Made by a program: the position numbers and the translations under genes. From Diaminobutyricimonas sp. LJ205 (GTDB lineage: Bacteria; Actinomycetota; Actinomycetes; Actinomycetales; Microbacteriaceae), in NCBI RefSeq assembly GCF_009755725.1, contig NZ_CP046619.1:620001-684000 (forward strand): a stretch of DNA of 64,000 nucleotides, written 5' to 3'. The notes below the pieces were generated by a model, which was given only the letters and a program-made list of their open reading frames with translations, did no database searches and had not been told where the DNA came from. Each line of letters starts with the position of its first letter. The first letter of the stretch is position 1. This document shows positions 1-8,115 of the stretch, piece after piece.

Positions 1-123
1 GCCTATGACAACGTCTGGTTCCTGCGGTTCGACGAGTCCGGACGGTGTTCTGAGTTCCATGAGTGGTACGCGGGCCGCCCGGAAGACGAACCAGATCGAG
101 CAGTACCCGTCCGCCAAGGCTAG
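1..123 (+). CDS. NTF2/SnoaL-like protein, C-terminal fragment
   Basis: Open from the first base; 40 codons to a TAG at 121-123. The peptide begins AYDNVWFLRFDESGRC and continues with SEFHEWYAGRPE. A WxLRFxxxGRxxxFHEWY pattern is the last beta strand and tail of the SnoaL/NTF2-like fold (small cone-shaped ligand-binding or isomerase-like proteins of many functions). The start and most of the protein lie outside the window, so no specific role can be given. It ends only 25 bp before the 3' end of the opposite-strand tRNA gene. Confidence 0.6.
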   Translation, partial: AYDNVWFLRFDESGRCSEFHEWYAGRPEDEPDRAVPVRQG

Positions 124-147
124 CGACACGATCCGTCAGTTAATAAG

Positions 148-229
148 TGCGGAAGGTGGGACTTGAACCCACACGCCCGAAAGCACAGGAACCTAAATCC
201 TGCGTGTCTGCCAATTTCACCACTCCCGC
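148..229 (-). tRNA. tRNA-Leu (anticodon UAG)
   Basis: Read on the minus strand this folds as a class II tRNA of 82 nt. The acceptor arms GCGGGAG and CTTCCGC pair with one G-U. The D-arm region is TGGTGAAATTGGCAGACAC. The anticodon loop TTTAGGT carries TAG, and a short variable arm (TGCTTTCGGGCG) and T-loop GGTTCAAGTCC follow. The A73 discriminator is present and CCA is not encoded. UAG reads CUA leucine codons, which are rare in a genome this GC-rich. Confidence 0.95.
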
Positions 230-361
230 GGGCGAGACCAGTGTAGCGGCGAGCGAAGCGCGGTTTCCCTAGCGCAGCGTCGGGCGGACCAGTAATGTTC
301 GGGGCGATGGCCGGTCGTGATCGACGCCCGAAGCGGCATCCCGGCCCGGAATCGAGGCGAC

Positions 362-1504
362 ATGTCAACGCTGACTGAGCAGAGTGCCGAGATCATCGAC
401 GCGGTGCGCTCGTTCACCGAGAAGGAACTTGCGCCGAACGCCCGCGATTGGGATGACCGGGCACACTTCCCGGCCGATGTGTTGCGCCGCGCGGGCACGC
501 TCAAACTCGGCGGGCTTTATGTGCCGACGGATCTCGGCGGCGCCGGCCTGACGCGCAACGATGCGGTCACCATCTTCGAGGAGCTCGCCAAGGGCGACAC
601 CGCCGTGGCCGCCTACACCTCGATCCACAACATGGTGGCCTGGACCATCGGCGAGTACGGCACTCCCGAGCAGCGCCAGCAGTTCGTGCCCAAGCTGGTC
701 ACGCTTGAGCACTTCGGCAGTTACTGCCTGACCGAACCCGGGGGAGGGTCGGATGCTGCGGCCCTCACCACTGAGGCGAGGCGCGACGGCGACGAATACG
801 TGTTGAACGGGGTGAAGCAGTTCATCTCCGGAGCCGGCGAATCCTCGGTCTACCTGGTGATGGCCCGCACCGGCGGACCGGGCGCGGGAGGAATCAGCGC
901 GATCATCGTGCCCGCCGGAGCCGAGGGACTCAGCTTCGGTCCGGTTGAGAAGAAGATGGGCTGGCACGCGCAGCCCACCCGCCAGGTGATCATGAAGGAC
1001 GTGCGGGTGCCGGTGAGCAATCGCCTCGGCGCCGAGAACGAGGGGTTCGCGATCGCGCTCGCCGCGATCAACAACGGCCGGATCATGCTGTCGTCCTGCT
1101 CGGTCGGCGGTGGCCAGTGGGCCCTCGACAAGGCGCTGGATTACGTGCAGAAGCGCGAGGCGTTCGGCAAGCCGCTGGCGGCTAATCAGGGGCTGGTCTT
1201 CATGCTCGCCGACATGGCCACCGAGCTCGAGGCTGCGCGCGGCCTGCTCCAGCGAGCCGCCACCGCGCTCGACACGAAGGCGCCGGATGCCACCAAGCTC
1301 TGCGCGATGGCCAAGCGGTTCGCCACCGATGCCGGGTTCAACGCGGCGAACTCCGCCCTTCAGATGCACGGCGGTAACGGCTACTTTCAGGAGTACGGCA
1401 TCGAGCGGGTCGTCCGTGACCTGCGGGTGCACCAGATCGCTGAGGGGGCCAACGAGATCATGCGCGTCATCGTCGGACGGGAACTACTGGGACACGCTCG
1501 ATGA
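362..1504 (+). CDS. acyl-CoA dehydrogenase, probably isobutyryl-CoA dehydrogenase
   Basis: 380 aa from ATG 362; an in-frame GTG at 317 would add 15 residues that do not look like family sequence. FAD-dependent dehydrogenase introducing the alpha-beta double bond into a short or branched acyl-CoA. Visible family signatures are YCLTEPGGGSDAAAL in the middle domain, the helix QKREAFGKPLAANQGL, and the C-terminal block RDLRVHQIAEGANEIMR, which holds the glutamate expected as catalytic base. Its stop overlaps the start of a 3-hydroxyisobutyryl-CoA hydrolase gene, followed by mmsB and an enoyl-CoA hydratase. That order is the valine breakdown route, so isobutyryl-CoA is the best guess for the substrate; the sequence alone does not exclude another branched acyl-CoA. 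Confidence 0.85.
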   Translation: MSTLTEQSAEIIDAVRSFTEKELAPNARDWDDRAHFPADVLRRAGTLKLGGLYVPTDLGGAGLTRNDAVTIFEELAKGDTAVAAYTSIHNMVAWTIGEYGTPEQRQQFVPKLVTLEHFGSYCLTEPGGGSDAAALTTEARRDGDEYVLNGVKQFISGAGESSVYLVMARTGGPGAGGISAIIVPAGAEGLSFGPVEKKMGWHAQPTRQVIMKDVRVPVSNRLGAENEGFAIALAAINNGRIMLSSCSVGGGQWALDKALDYVQKREAFGKPLAANQGLVFMLADMATELEAARGLLQRAATALDTKAPDATKLCAMAKRFATDAGFNAANSALQMHGGNGYFQEYGIERVVRDLRVHQIAEGANEIMRVIVGRELLGHAR

Positions 1505-2607
1505 CCGACGCCGAGATGTCCGGCGGCCAGATTTCCGACGCCGAGGTGCTCTTCGACAAACGTGGCCGGCTCGGCCTGATCACCCTCAACCGTCCCCAGG
1601 CGATCAACGCCCTCACGCACTCGATGGTGCGCCAGATCCTCGCCGCGCTGGACGGCTGGGAGCACGACCCGCAGGTGGCCGCCGTGGCGATCACCGGCGC
1701 CGGCGAGCGTGGCCTGTGCGCGGGCGGTGACATCGTCTCCCTCTATCGCGACGCCACCGAGGGCGACGGCCATGCATCCGCGGCGTTCTGGCGCGACGAG
1801 TACACGCTGAACCTGCGCATCGCCAACTACCCGAAGCCCTACGTCGCGATTCAGGATGGCATCGTTCTCGGCGGCGGCATCGGCCTGTCCGCGCACGGCT
1901 CGCACCGAATCGTCACCGAACGCTCGAAACTCGGTCTACCCGAGGTCGGCATCGGCTTCATCCCCGACATCGGCGCCACCTGGCTGCTCGCGCACGCGCC
2001 CGGCGAACTCGGCACCTACCTGGCGCTGACCGGCGGCTCGGTCGGCGCCGCCGACGCCATCCACCTCGGCCTCGCCGACTTCTGCGTGCCGTCCGACCGG
2101 CTCGGTGAGCTGCTGACCGCGCTCGAGACTGAGGCTCCGGATGTCGCGATCTCCCAGGTCTCGGCTGGTGCCGGCCGGGCCGCACTCGCCGAGCAGGCCG
2201 AGTGGATCGACCCGGCATTCGCGGGGTCGACCGTCCGCGGCATCCTGAACCGGCTGCGCGCCATCACGCTCGCCGACGCCCGCGCGACCGCCGACACGAT
2301 GGAGGCGAAGTCACCGATCGCGCTCGCCGTGGCCCTCGAGTCGCTGCGCCGGGCGCGGGCGCTGCCATCCCTCGCGGCGGTGCTCGATCAGGAGTACCGG
2401 GTGTCGCTGCACGCGCTCGCCTCGCACGACTTCGCAGAAGGCATCCGTGCGCAGGTCGTCGACAAGGACCGTCAGCCGCGTTGGCAACCAGCCGCCCTGA
2501 ACGCCGTCGACGAGGGTGCCGTCGAGGCGTACTTCGCGCCGGTCGACCACGAACTGGGCCTGTCCGCCACCGCGGACGCCAGCCCGACGATGAGGAGACA
2601 GTCATGA
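1501..2607 (+). CDS. 3-hydroxyisobutyryl-CoA hydrolase
   Basis: 368 aa crotonase-superfamily protein. It hydrolyses 3-hydroxyisobutyryl-CoA to free 3-hydroxyisobutyrate in valine catabolism. The N-terminal crotonase fold shows [17 protein letters not shown], the oxyanion-hole segment [27 protein letters not shown], and the hydrolase-type [18 protein letters not shown]. The long C-terminal extension is typical of the hydrolase rather than of 260-residue hydratases. The start ATG overlaps the preceding TGA (ATGA), and its own stop overlaps mmsB the same way, so translation of the four genes is probably coupled. The product is the substrate of the next enzyme. Confidence 0.85.
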   Translation: MTDAEMSGGQISDAEVLFDKRGRLGLITLNRPQAINALTHSMVRQILAALDGWEHDPQVAAVAITGAGERGLCAGGDIVSLYRDATEGDGHASAAFWRDEYTLNLRIANYPKPYVAIQDGIVLGGGIGLSAHGSHRIVTERSKLGLPEVGIGFIPDIGATWLLAHAPGELGTYLALTGGSVGAADAIHLGLADFCVPSDRLGELLTALETEAPDVAISQVSAGAGRAALAEQAEWIDPAFAGSTVRGILNRLRAITLADARATADTMEAKSPIALAVALESLRRARALPSLAAVLDQEYRVSLHALASHDFAEGIRAQVVDKDRQPRWQPAALNAVDEGAVEAYFAPVDHELGLSATADASPTMRRQS

Positions 2608-3527
2608 CGAAGACCATCGCGTTCCTCGGCCTCGGCCACATGGGTGGGCCAATGGCGGCCAACCTGGTCAAAGCCGGATACACCGTCACCGGCTACGACA
2701 TCATGCCCGCCGCGGTCGAGGCGGCCGCCGGCAACGGGATCACCGTCGCGGCGAGCGGCATCGACACCGTGGCCGGTGCGGATGTCGTGATCACCATGTT
2801 CCAAAGCGGCAAGGACGTCATCGACGCCTACACCGGCGGTGGCGACGGACGCGATGGGCTGCTGGATGTCGCGCGGCCGGGCACCCTGTTCATCGACTCG
2901 TCCACGATCGCGGTCGACGAGGCCCGCGCCGCGCATCAACTGGCAGTGAACGCCGGGCATCGGCACATCGATGCGCCAGTCTCCGGCGGGGTAGTCGGCG
3001 CCGAGAACGCCACCCTCGCGTTCATGGTCGGCGGGCCGGCCGAGGACTTCGAGAACGCCAGGCCGATCCTCGAGCACATGGGAAAGCGCATCGTGCACTG
3101 CGGCGAGTCCGGACTCGGCCAGGCCGCCAAGGTCTGCAACAACCTGATCCTCGCGGTCAGCCAGATCGCGGTGGCCGAGGCCTTCGTGCTCGGCGAGCGG
3201 CTCGGGCTCACCGACCAGACCCTGTTCGATGTCGCGTCCAACGCGTCCGGGCAGTGCTGGGCGCTGACCACCAACTGCCCGGTGCCGGGTCCGGTGCCGA
3301 CCAGTCCGGCCAACCGCGACTACGAGCCGGGATTCGCCAGTGCGCTGATGGCCAAGGACCTTGGTCTTGCCGAGCAGGCGCTCGCCTCCACCGGTGTGAG
3401 TGCGCCGATGGGTACGCTCGCGAGCGAGCTCTACCACGACTTCGCCAGCGGCGAGGGAGCCCGCAAGGACTTCTCCGCCATCATCACCGTGATCCGCGCG
3501 CAGAGCGCCGAGGGGGAAACCGCATGA
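2604..3527 (+). CDS. mmsB: 3-hydroxyisobutyrate dehydrogenase
   Basis: 307 aa. Oxidises 3-hydroxyisobutyrate to methylmalonate semialdehyde with NAD(P). The N-terminal Rossmann fold starts [17 protein letters not shown]; the substrate loop is [24 protein letters not shown]; the catalytic lysine sits in [12 protein letters not shown], the GxGxxxKxxxN pattern of beta-hydroxyacid dehydrogenases. The start ATG at 2604 overlaps the upstream TGA. The methylmalonate semialdehyde dehydrogenase that would finish the route is not in this operon; a candidate lies 34 kb away at 38184-39683. Confidence 0.92.
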   Translation: MTKTIAFLGLGHMGGPMAANLVKAGYTVTGYDIMPAAVEAAAGNGITVAASGIDTVAGADVVITMFQSGKDVIDAYTGGGDGRDGLLDVARPGTLFIDSSTIAVDEARAAHQLAVNAGHRHIDAPVSGGVVGAENATLAFMVGGPAEDFENARPILEHMGKRIVHCGESGLGQAAKVCNNLILAVSQIAVAEAFVLGERLGLTDQTLFDVASNASGQCWALTTNCPVPGPVPTSPANRDYEPGFASALMAKDLGLAEQALASTGVSAPMGTLASELYHDFASGEGARKDFSAIITVIRAQSAEGETA

Positions 3528-4300
3528 CCGACTACCGCACCATCCTTGTCGAACGCCAAGACCGGGTCGGGCTGATCACCCTGCACCGGCCGGATGCGCT
3601 GAACGCGCTCAGCCAGGAACTGATGGGTGAGGTGGTCGACGCGGCAACCCGGTTCGACCGGGATGCCGGCATCGGTGCGATCGTGCTGACCGGGTCGGAG
3701 CGGGCCTTCGCCGCCGGTGCGGACATCAAGGAGATGGCCGAGCAGGGCTACGCGGACATGCACCTGGCCGACTGGTTCGGGCCATGGGACACCTTCGCCG
3801 CGATCCGCACCCCGGTGATCGCCGCGGTCGCCGGCCACGCGCTCGGCGGCGGCTGTGAGCTCGCGCTGATGTGCGACATCGTCATCGCGGCCGAGACGGC
3901 AAAGTTCGGCCAGCCCGAGGTCGGCATCGGCGTGATGCCGGGCATGGGCGGCAGCCAGCGGCTGACCCGGGCGATCGGCCAGTACAAGGCGATGGACATG
4001 ATCCTCACCGGGCGGACGATGGGCGCTCACGAGGCAGAACGCGCCGGCCTGGTATCGCGGATCGTTGCGGCGGATGCCCTGCTTGATGAGGCGTTGGAGG
4101 TGGCATCCGGGATCGCGGCGAAGTCGCTGCCGGTGCTCTACTCCGCAAAGGAGGCTGTGCGGGTCGCCTCCGAAACGACGCTGGCCGAGGGTGTCCGCTT
4201 CGAGCGCCGGGCCTTCCACGCGCTGTTCGCCCTTGATGACCAGGCTGAGGGGATGGCGGCGTTCCGCGAGAAGCGCGCGCCGGAGTTCCGCGGGCAGTAG
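3524..4300 (+). CDS. enoyl-CoA hydratase
   Basis: 258 aa, the usual length for a crotonase-fold hydratase. It would hydrate methacrylyl-CoA (or another enoyl-CoA) to the 3-hydroxyacyl-CoA used by the hydrolase two genes upstream. Motifs: [27 protein letters not shown] (oxyanion hole), [16 protein letters not shown] with the first catalytic Glu region, and [20 protein letters not shown] with the second. The ATG start overlaps the mmsB stop by 4 nt. It is the last gene of the operon; the next gene faces it from the other strand. Confidence 0.88.
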   Translation: MTDYRTILVERQDRVGLITLHRPDALNALSQELMGEVVDAATRFDRDAGIGAIVLTGSERAFAAGADIKEMAEQGYADMHLADWFGPWDTFAAIRTPVIAAVAGHALGGGCELALMCDIVIAAETAKFGQPEVGIGVMPGMGGSQRLTRAIGQYKAMDMILTGRTMGAHEAERAGLVSRIVAADALLDEALEVASGIAAKSLPVLYSAKEAVRVASETTLAEGVRFERRAFHALFALDDQAEGMAAFREKRAPEFRGQ

Positions 4301-4332
4301 AGGTCGGGCTCCGCGCTCAGGCTTATGCCGGT

Positions 4333-4983
4333 CTAGTCGCGACCCGTCCAGGTGGCCACGTCGGCCTCATTGCCTTCGGCATCGGCGAGGGTCCACCACG
4401 CCGGCGCGAACTTGTCGCTGACCAGGTGACCGCCGGCTTCGAGGGCGGCAGCGATGCGCGCCTCGGCCTGGTCGTGCGGCACCGAGACGTCGACGTGGAT
4501 GCGGTTTCGCTGCGGGCGGGGTGCGTCCATCTGCTGGAACCAGATCGACGGGCCGCGACCGGCGGGATCGACCAGATCCTCGTCGCCGGATTCGCGGTAG
4601 TTGAGCACCGCCCGCCAGAACGGTTTGACCTTCTCGATGTCAAGGGCATCGATCGTGAGCTGCACCGTCTGCACGACGGCGGGCTGCGCCGAGATACCGA
4701 GTGCCGCCGCGGCGGCCGAAATGTTCTGGGCGAGGTCGACATCCTTCGAGCTCAGGCCGTCGACATCATGGGTCATCACCCGCACGGTGACGCTGCCGTA
4801 GCGCAGGTCGACGTCGGGGTGGTGGTTCGCGGCGTCAGCGATCTCGCCGATCACGTTCACGAGCTTGACCCCGGTCGCGAACGACTTCGTCCGGAACTGC
4901 GCGGCCGCCCCGCCGAACACCGACCGCCAATCGTCGACACCGCTGGACTCGTGGAACTGCTGGGACGTGATCCGCTCAGTCAT
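4333..4983 (-). CDS. pterin-4a-carbinolamine dehydratase fused to a VOC/glyoxalase-like domain
   Basis: 216 aa, two domains. Residues about 1-95 are a DCoH/PCD domain: the HHPDVDLRYGSVTVRVMTHDVDGLSSKD block holds the paired histidines and downstream Thr/His pattern of the active site, which dehydrates 4a-hydroxytetrahydropterin. Residues about 105-215 form a vicinal-oxygen-chelate (glyoxalase-like) half: VQLTIDALDIEKVKPFWRAVL, IWFQQMD, RNRIHVDVSVP. No aromatic amino acid hydroxylase is visible nearby, so the pterin-recycling partner is unknown. Convergent with the valine operon, 32 bp apart. Confidence 0.85.
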   Translation of the reverse strand: MTERITSQQFHESSGVDDWRSVFGGAAAQFRTKSFATGVKLVNVIGEIADAANHHPDVDLRYGSVTVRVMTHDVDGLSSKDVDLAQNISAAAAALGISAQPAVVQTVQLTIDALDIEKVKPFWRAVLNYRESGDEDLVDPAGRGPSIWFQQMDAPRPQRNRIHVDVSVPHDQAEARIAAALEAGGHLVSDKFAPAWWTLADAEGNEADVATWTGRD

Positions 4984-5026
4984 GGCGCCACCCTACGGCC
5001 GGGTTGCTCGCGTGTGAATCGGACCG

Positions 5027-5638
5027 CTACGGGGCGCCGAACCGCTGGGAGGTGACGTGCTCCTGCGCCGCGCGGCGCAGACCCGACAGCAACGCGTCGC
5101 CGACCGGGATGCCGACGACGACCGTCTCCACCCTCGAGGTGCGGTTTGGTCGTTCCGCGATCTCGTCGAGGTCCGCTTCGGCGACGGCCAGCGCGGCCTC
5201 GGCGTATCGGTTCACCCAACCGCGCGCATCCGTCTGTCCCGCGGCGGTGAAGGCCTCGAGCGCTCGCGCGGCCTGCAAGCGGCCGGGGTTGTCGGCGGAG
5301 ACATGCCAGCCCGCGGTTGCATCATCGATCGCGCGCAAAGCCTCCGGCTCGGGTTCCCCCGCCACAGACTCCGACACCGAGTGCTGCGCGATCTCGAATG
5401 CCTCGGCGATCGGCATGTCCGAATCGATCGCCGCCGTGACCGCCCGGGCGGCGCTCAGATTGAGGCCTCCCACGGTGACCAGCGCGCGGACCAGGCGGAG
5501 CCGCTTGAGGTGCACATCGCCATAGACGGCCTGGTTCGGTCCGTGCTTCTCGCCGGCCGGGAGCAGCCCCTCCCGCAAGTACATCTTGATCGTCGCGACC
5601 GAGACGCCGCTCACTCGACTGAATTCCGCCATTCTCAT
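5027..5638 (-). CDS. MerR-family transcriptional regulator
   Basis: 203 aa. The N-terminal winged helix-turn-helix is MAEFSRVSGVSVATIKMYLREGLL followed by YGDVHLKRLRLVRALVTVGGLNL, the standard MerR DNA-binding and dimer-linker pattern. The C-terminal 110 residues are helical, Ala/Glu-rich and carry no metal-binding cysteines, so an organic-ligand or stress sensor is more likely than a metal sensor. It is divergent from the epimerase-like gene with a 56-bp shared promoter region holding an AT-rich imperfect palindrome, which makes that gene and itself the likely targets. Confidence 0.85.
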   Translation of the reverse strand: MRMAEFSRVSGVSVATIKMYLREGLLPAGEKHGPNQAVYGDVHLKRLRLVRALVTVGGLNLSAARAVTAAIDSDMPIAEAFEIAQHSVSESVAGEPEPEALRAIDDATAGWHVSADNPGRLQAARALEAFTAAGQTDARGWVNRYAEAALAVAEADLDEIAERPNRTSRVETVVVGIPVGDALLSGLRRAAQEHVTSQRFGAP

Positions 5639-5640
5639 AC

Positions 5641-5673
5641 GGATATCTTACATATCTGATATCGTGCATATCC
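5641..5673. promoter_or_regulatory. probable MerR operator between divergent genes
   Basis: AT-rich island in GC-rich surroundings. Outer arms GGATAT (5641-5646) and ATATCC (5668-5673) are inverted repeats; GATATC and ATATCT half-sites recur inside. It fills the short gap between the divergent MerR and epimerase-like genes, where MerR proteins usually bind a long -35/-10 spacer. Confidence 0.5.
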
Positions 5674-5694
5674 ATAACAAGGACGGAGAGTCGG

Positions 5695-6642
5695 ATGTCT
5701 GAATCATTGGTTGTCGGCGCAGGGGCCATCGGCTCCGGCGTCGCGGGTGAACTCATCGCTCGAGGCGATGCGGTGACGGTGGCGAGCCGTTCCGCGACAG
5801 CGGTGGACGGCGCCACCGCGGTCGCCCTGGATGCCTCGGATGCCGCGGCCTTCGCTGCCGCCGCAGCCGGTCACGACACGATCTTCCTCACCCCGAACCC
5901 GACGTACCACAAGTGGCCCGAGCTCTGGCCGCCGCTGTACCGGGCGGCGATCGAGGCGGCGTCGCGCAGCGGTGCCCGGCTGATCGTGATGAGCAACCTG
6001 TACGCCTACGGTGAGGGAGCGTCGATGCCGATGACCGAGTCGTCGCCGCTGCACGCGACCGCGCCGAACGGGAAGGCTCGGCAACAGGGCTGGGAACTGG
6101 TCAAGGCAGCACACGATCGCGGCGAGATCCGTGCCGTCGAGGTGCGCGCAAGCGACTACTTCGGCCCCGGAGTCGGCGGCACCTCGCAGATGGGCTCGAT
6201 GTTCTTCGAACCGGTAGTCGCCGGGAAGACGGCGCGGGTGGTGGGCAGCGCGACCCAGCCGCACACATTCAGCTACCTGCCCGACATCGTGCGAACCCTG
6301 GTCGCCGCGGCAGACAGCGAGCTCGTCGGTCGCGTGTGGCATGTGCCGAGCCCGGAACCGCTGACCCGGCTGCAGCTCTCGGAGCAAATCAACGCCCTCA
6401 CCGGTAGGCAGGGGAAGGTGCGCAGGTACCCGGCTTGGGAGATGACAGCGCTCGGTGTGTTCGTGCCGTTCCTCAAGGCGGTGAACTCGGTCGCGTACCA
6501 ATTCGACAAGCCGTTCGTGATGGATTCCACCGAAACCGAGCAGCTGCTCGGGCTCACATCGACGCCCTGGGATGACGCGCTCGCGGCGACCGTCGACTGG
6601 TATCAATCACGGGTCGCGCATACCGCGAAGGCGCATCAATGA
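5695..6642 (+). CDS. NAD(P)-dependent epimerase/dehydratase-family protein
   Basis: 315 aa extended-SDR type protein. The nucleotide-binding loop reads VVGAGAIGSGVAGEL near the N-terminus, a variant of GxxGxxG. SNLYAYGEG around residue 105 supplies a YxxG rather than the full YxxxK active-site pattern. ASDYFGPGVGG and the C-terminal substrate region resemble NAD-dependent epimerases annotated as nucleoside-sugar enzymes. The substrate is unknown. A good Shine-Dalgarno (GGACGGAGAG) precedes ATG 5695. Divergent from a MerR gene, which suggests inducible expression in response to a small molecule. Confidence 0.7.
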   Translation: MSESLVVGAGAIGSGVAGELIARGDAVTVASRSATAVDGATAVALDASDAAAFAAAAAGHDTIFLTPNPTYHKWPELWPPLYRAAIEAASRSGARLIVMSNLYAYGEGASMPMTESSPLHATAPNGKARQQGWELVKAAHDRGEIRAVEVRASDYFGPGVGGTSQMGSMFFEPVVAGKTARVVGSATQPHTFSYLPDIVRTLVAAADSELVGRVWHVPSPEPLTRLQLSEQINALTGRQGKVRRYPAWEMTALGVFVPFLKAVNSVAYQFDKPFVMDSTETEQLLGLTSTPWDDALAATVDWYQSRVAHTAKAHQ

Positions 6643-6658
6643 GCGCCGGCGCAGACGG

Positions 6659-8032
6659 CTAGGCGCTCAGGCTCGCCGTTCGCCCACTCGCGACCCGCAG
6701 TTCAAGCTGGCTCATCACCAGGGCGGCCAGGTCTTCGAGAGTGGCCAGTTCGCCATCCGTGATCGTGCGCGGTTCGGTATCGATGACGCAGAGGGTGCCC
6801 AGGTTGTAACCGTCGGCGGTGCGCAACGGCACCCCGGCATAGAACTGGTATCCGGCGTCTCCTGACACGAGCGGGTTCGCCAGGGCGCGCGGATCCTGCC
6901 GTGCATCCTCAATGATCCACGGACCGTCCTGCAGGATCGCCGAGGCGCAGAAGCCGGGGTCCCGGCTGATCTGGTCCAGCTCGACGCCATGATGGGACTT
7001 GAACCAGATCCGGTCGTGGTCGACCACGCTGATGATCGCGATCGGCACCGAGAGCACCCGGGCAGCAATCGCGGTAATGCGATCGAAGGCCTCATCCGGC
7101 GGAGTGTCCAGGATGTCGTAACGGCGCACCGCCTCGATGCGCTCGCGTTCGTTGGTGGGCAGGACCGCGACATCCGCCTCGGCCCGGTGCTTGCTCCGCT
7201 CCATCTGCTCGAGCGCCAGGGTCACCTCGCGGGCGTCGGGTCGGGCCTCGGGGTCGCGTGCCGTCATCGCCTGAACGAGTTCTCGCCATTCGCTGGGCAG
7301 GTGATCCGGGATGTCTGGATCGTTGGTCAGTCTCGCGAGTGCCGAGGGCACCAGTTCGCCGGGGAAGGCCACGGTGCCGGTCAAGCTTTCCAGCAGGACA
7401 AGCCCGAAGGAGTAGATGTCGGTCGCCGGGCCGATGGTTGCGCCGCGCGCCTGCTCGGGGCTCAGGTATGCGGCGGTGCCGACTGTCGCGTTGTCGGAGG
7501 TGTGGCGCTCGCGGCCTTCGATCAGCGCGATTCCGAAGTCGGTGAGGCGCGCCCGCGCGAACCGCTCGTCCTGCCCGTAATCGACCATCAACACGTTCGC
7601 CGGCTTGATGTCCCGGTGCACGATGCCGCGGTGGTGGATGTAGTCCAGCGCGTCCGCGACATCCAACCCGATCTGCGCAACCTGGCGCGGCAGGAGCACG
7701 CCCTCCTTGAGCCGTGCCTTCAGATCTGGTCCAGGCACGAACTCCATCACCAGATAGAGATGGTTCTCACCCAGGCTGTTGGTGCCGACACCGGCATCGA
7801 AGAAGGGGACGAGGCTGTGGTGGCTGAGCCCGGCGAGCAGTTGCAATTCAGCGTTCTGCCGCACCGAACTCTCGGGGTCGTTCATGGTCGCGGAGAAGAT
7901 CTTGACGGCAACGTCGCGATCGAGGACCTGGTCGTGCGCTCGGTAGACGGTAGCCATGGCGCCGTGGCCAACCGCTTCAAGGAGGCGGTATCGGTTCTGA
8001 AGTGGTCCTAGCTCGGTTCTAGTCAGGATCAC
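6659..8032 (-). CDS. serine/threonine protein kinase with C-terminal GAF domain
   Basis: 457 aa, no membrane segment. Residues about 14-275 form a complete Hanks-type kinase: glycine loop VGHGAMATVYRAHD, catalytic lysine in DVAVKIF, HRDIKPANVL, DFGIA, and activation/P+1 segment GTAAYLSPEQARG. Residues about 295-450 are a GAF domain beginning ERIEAVRRYDILDTPPDEAFDRI, with DRIWFKSHHG and LGTLCVIDTEPR typical of free-standing GAF sensors. Well-known actinobacterial Pkn kinases end in a transmembrane helix and PASTA or other extracellular parts; here a cytosolic ligand-sensing domain replaces them. Ligand and targets are unknown. Divergent from tadA 80 bp away, so a link to pilus control is possible but unproven. 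Confidence 0.88.
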   Translation of the reverse strand: MILTRTELGPLQNRYRLLEAVGHGAMATVYRAHDQVLDRDVAVKIFSATMNDPESSVRQNAELQLLAGLSHHSLVPFFDAGVGTNSLGENHLYLVMEFVPGPDLKARLKEGVLLPRQVAQIGLDVADALDYIHHRGIVHRDIKPANVLMVDYGQDERFARARLTDFGIALIEGRERHTSDNATVGTAAYLSPEQARGATIGPATDIYSFGLVLLESLTGTVAFPGELVPSALARLTNDPDIPDHLPSEWRELVQAMTARDPEARPDAREVTLALEQMERSKHRAEADVAVLPTNERERIEAVRRYDILDTPPDEAFDRITAIAARVLSVPIAIISVVDHDRIWFKSHHGVELDQISRDPGFCASAILQDGPWIIEDARQDPRALANPLVSGDAGYQFYAGVPLRTADGYNLGTLCVIDTEPRTITDGELATLEDLAALVMSQLELRVASGRTASLSA

Positions 8033-8064
8033 AGATGGTTCCTCATTGGCTTCACCCTACCGGC

Positions 8065-8115
8065 TGTGGATAACTTCGGCAGGGGCATCCGTCGCCCGTC
8101 CATGATGTGCCGGTG
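8065..8115 (+). promoter_or_regulatory. tadA upstream motif (TGTGGATAACTT-N24-CATGATGTG) with leaderless start
   Basis: TGTGGATAACTT at 8065-8076, exactly 24 nt, then CATGATGTG at 8101-8109 and GTGAG at 8113. The same elements with identical spacing occur before tadC at 10623-10675. CATGAT could be a -10 box 6 nt before GTG 8113, which would give a leaderless transcript. The left part contains a perfect TTATCCACA DnaA-box sequence on the minus strand. Confidence 0.45.

Noticed and set aside
365-1432. 355-codon minus-strand frame opposite the acyl-CoA dehydrogenase
   Set aside because: Antisense shadow of a gene with full family motifs; no promoter or Shine-Dalgarno and no known domain.
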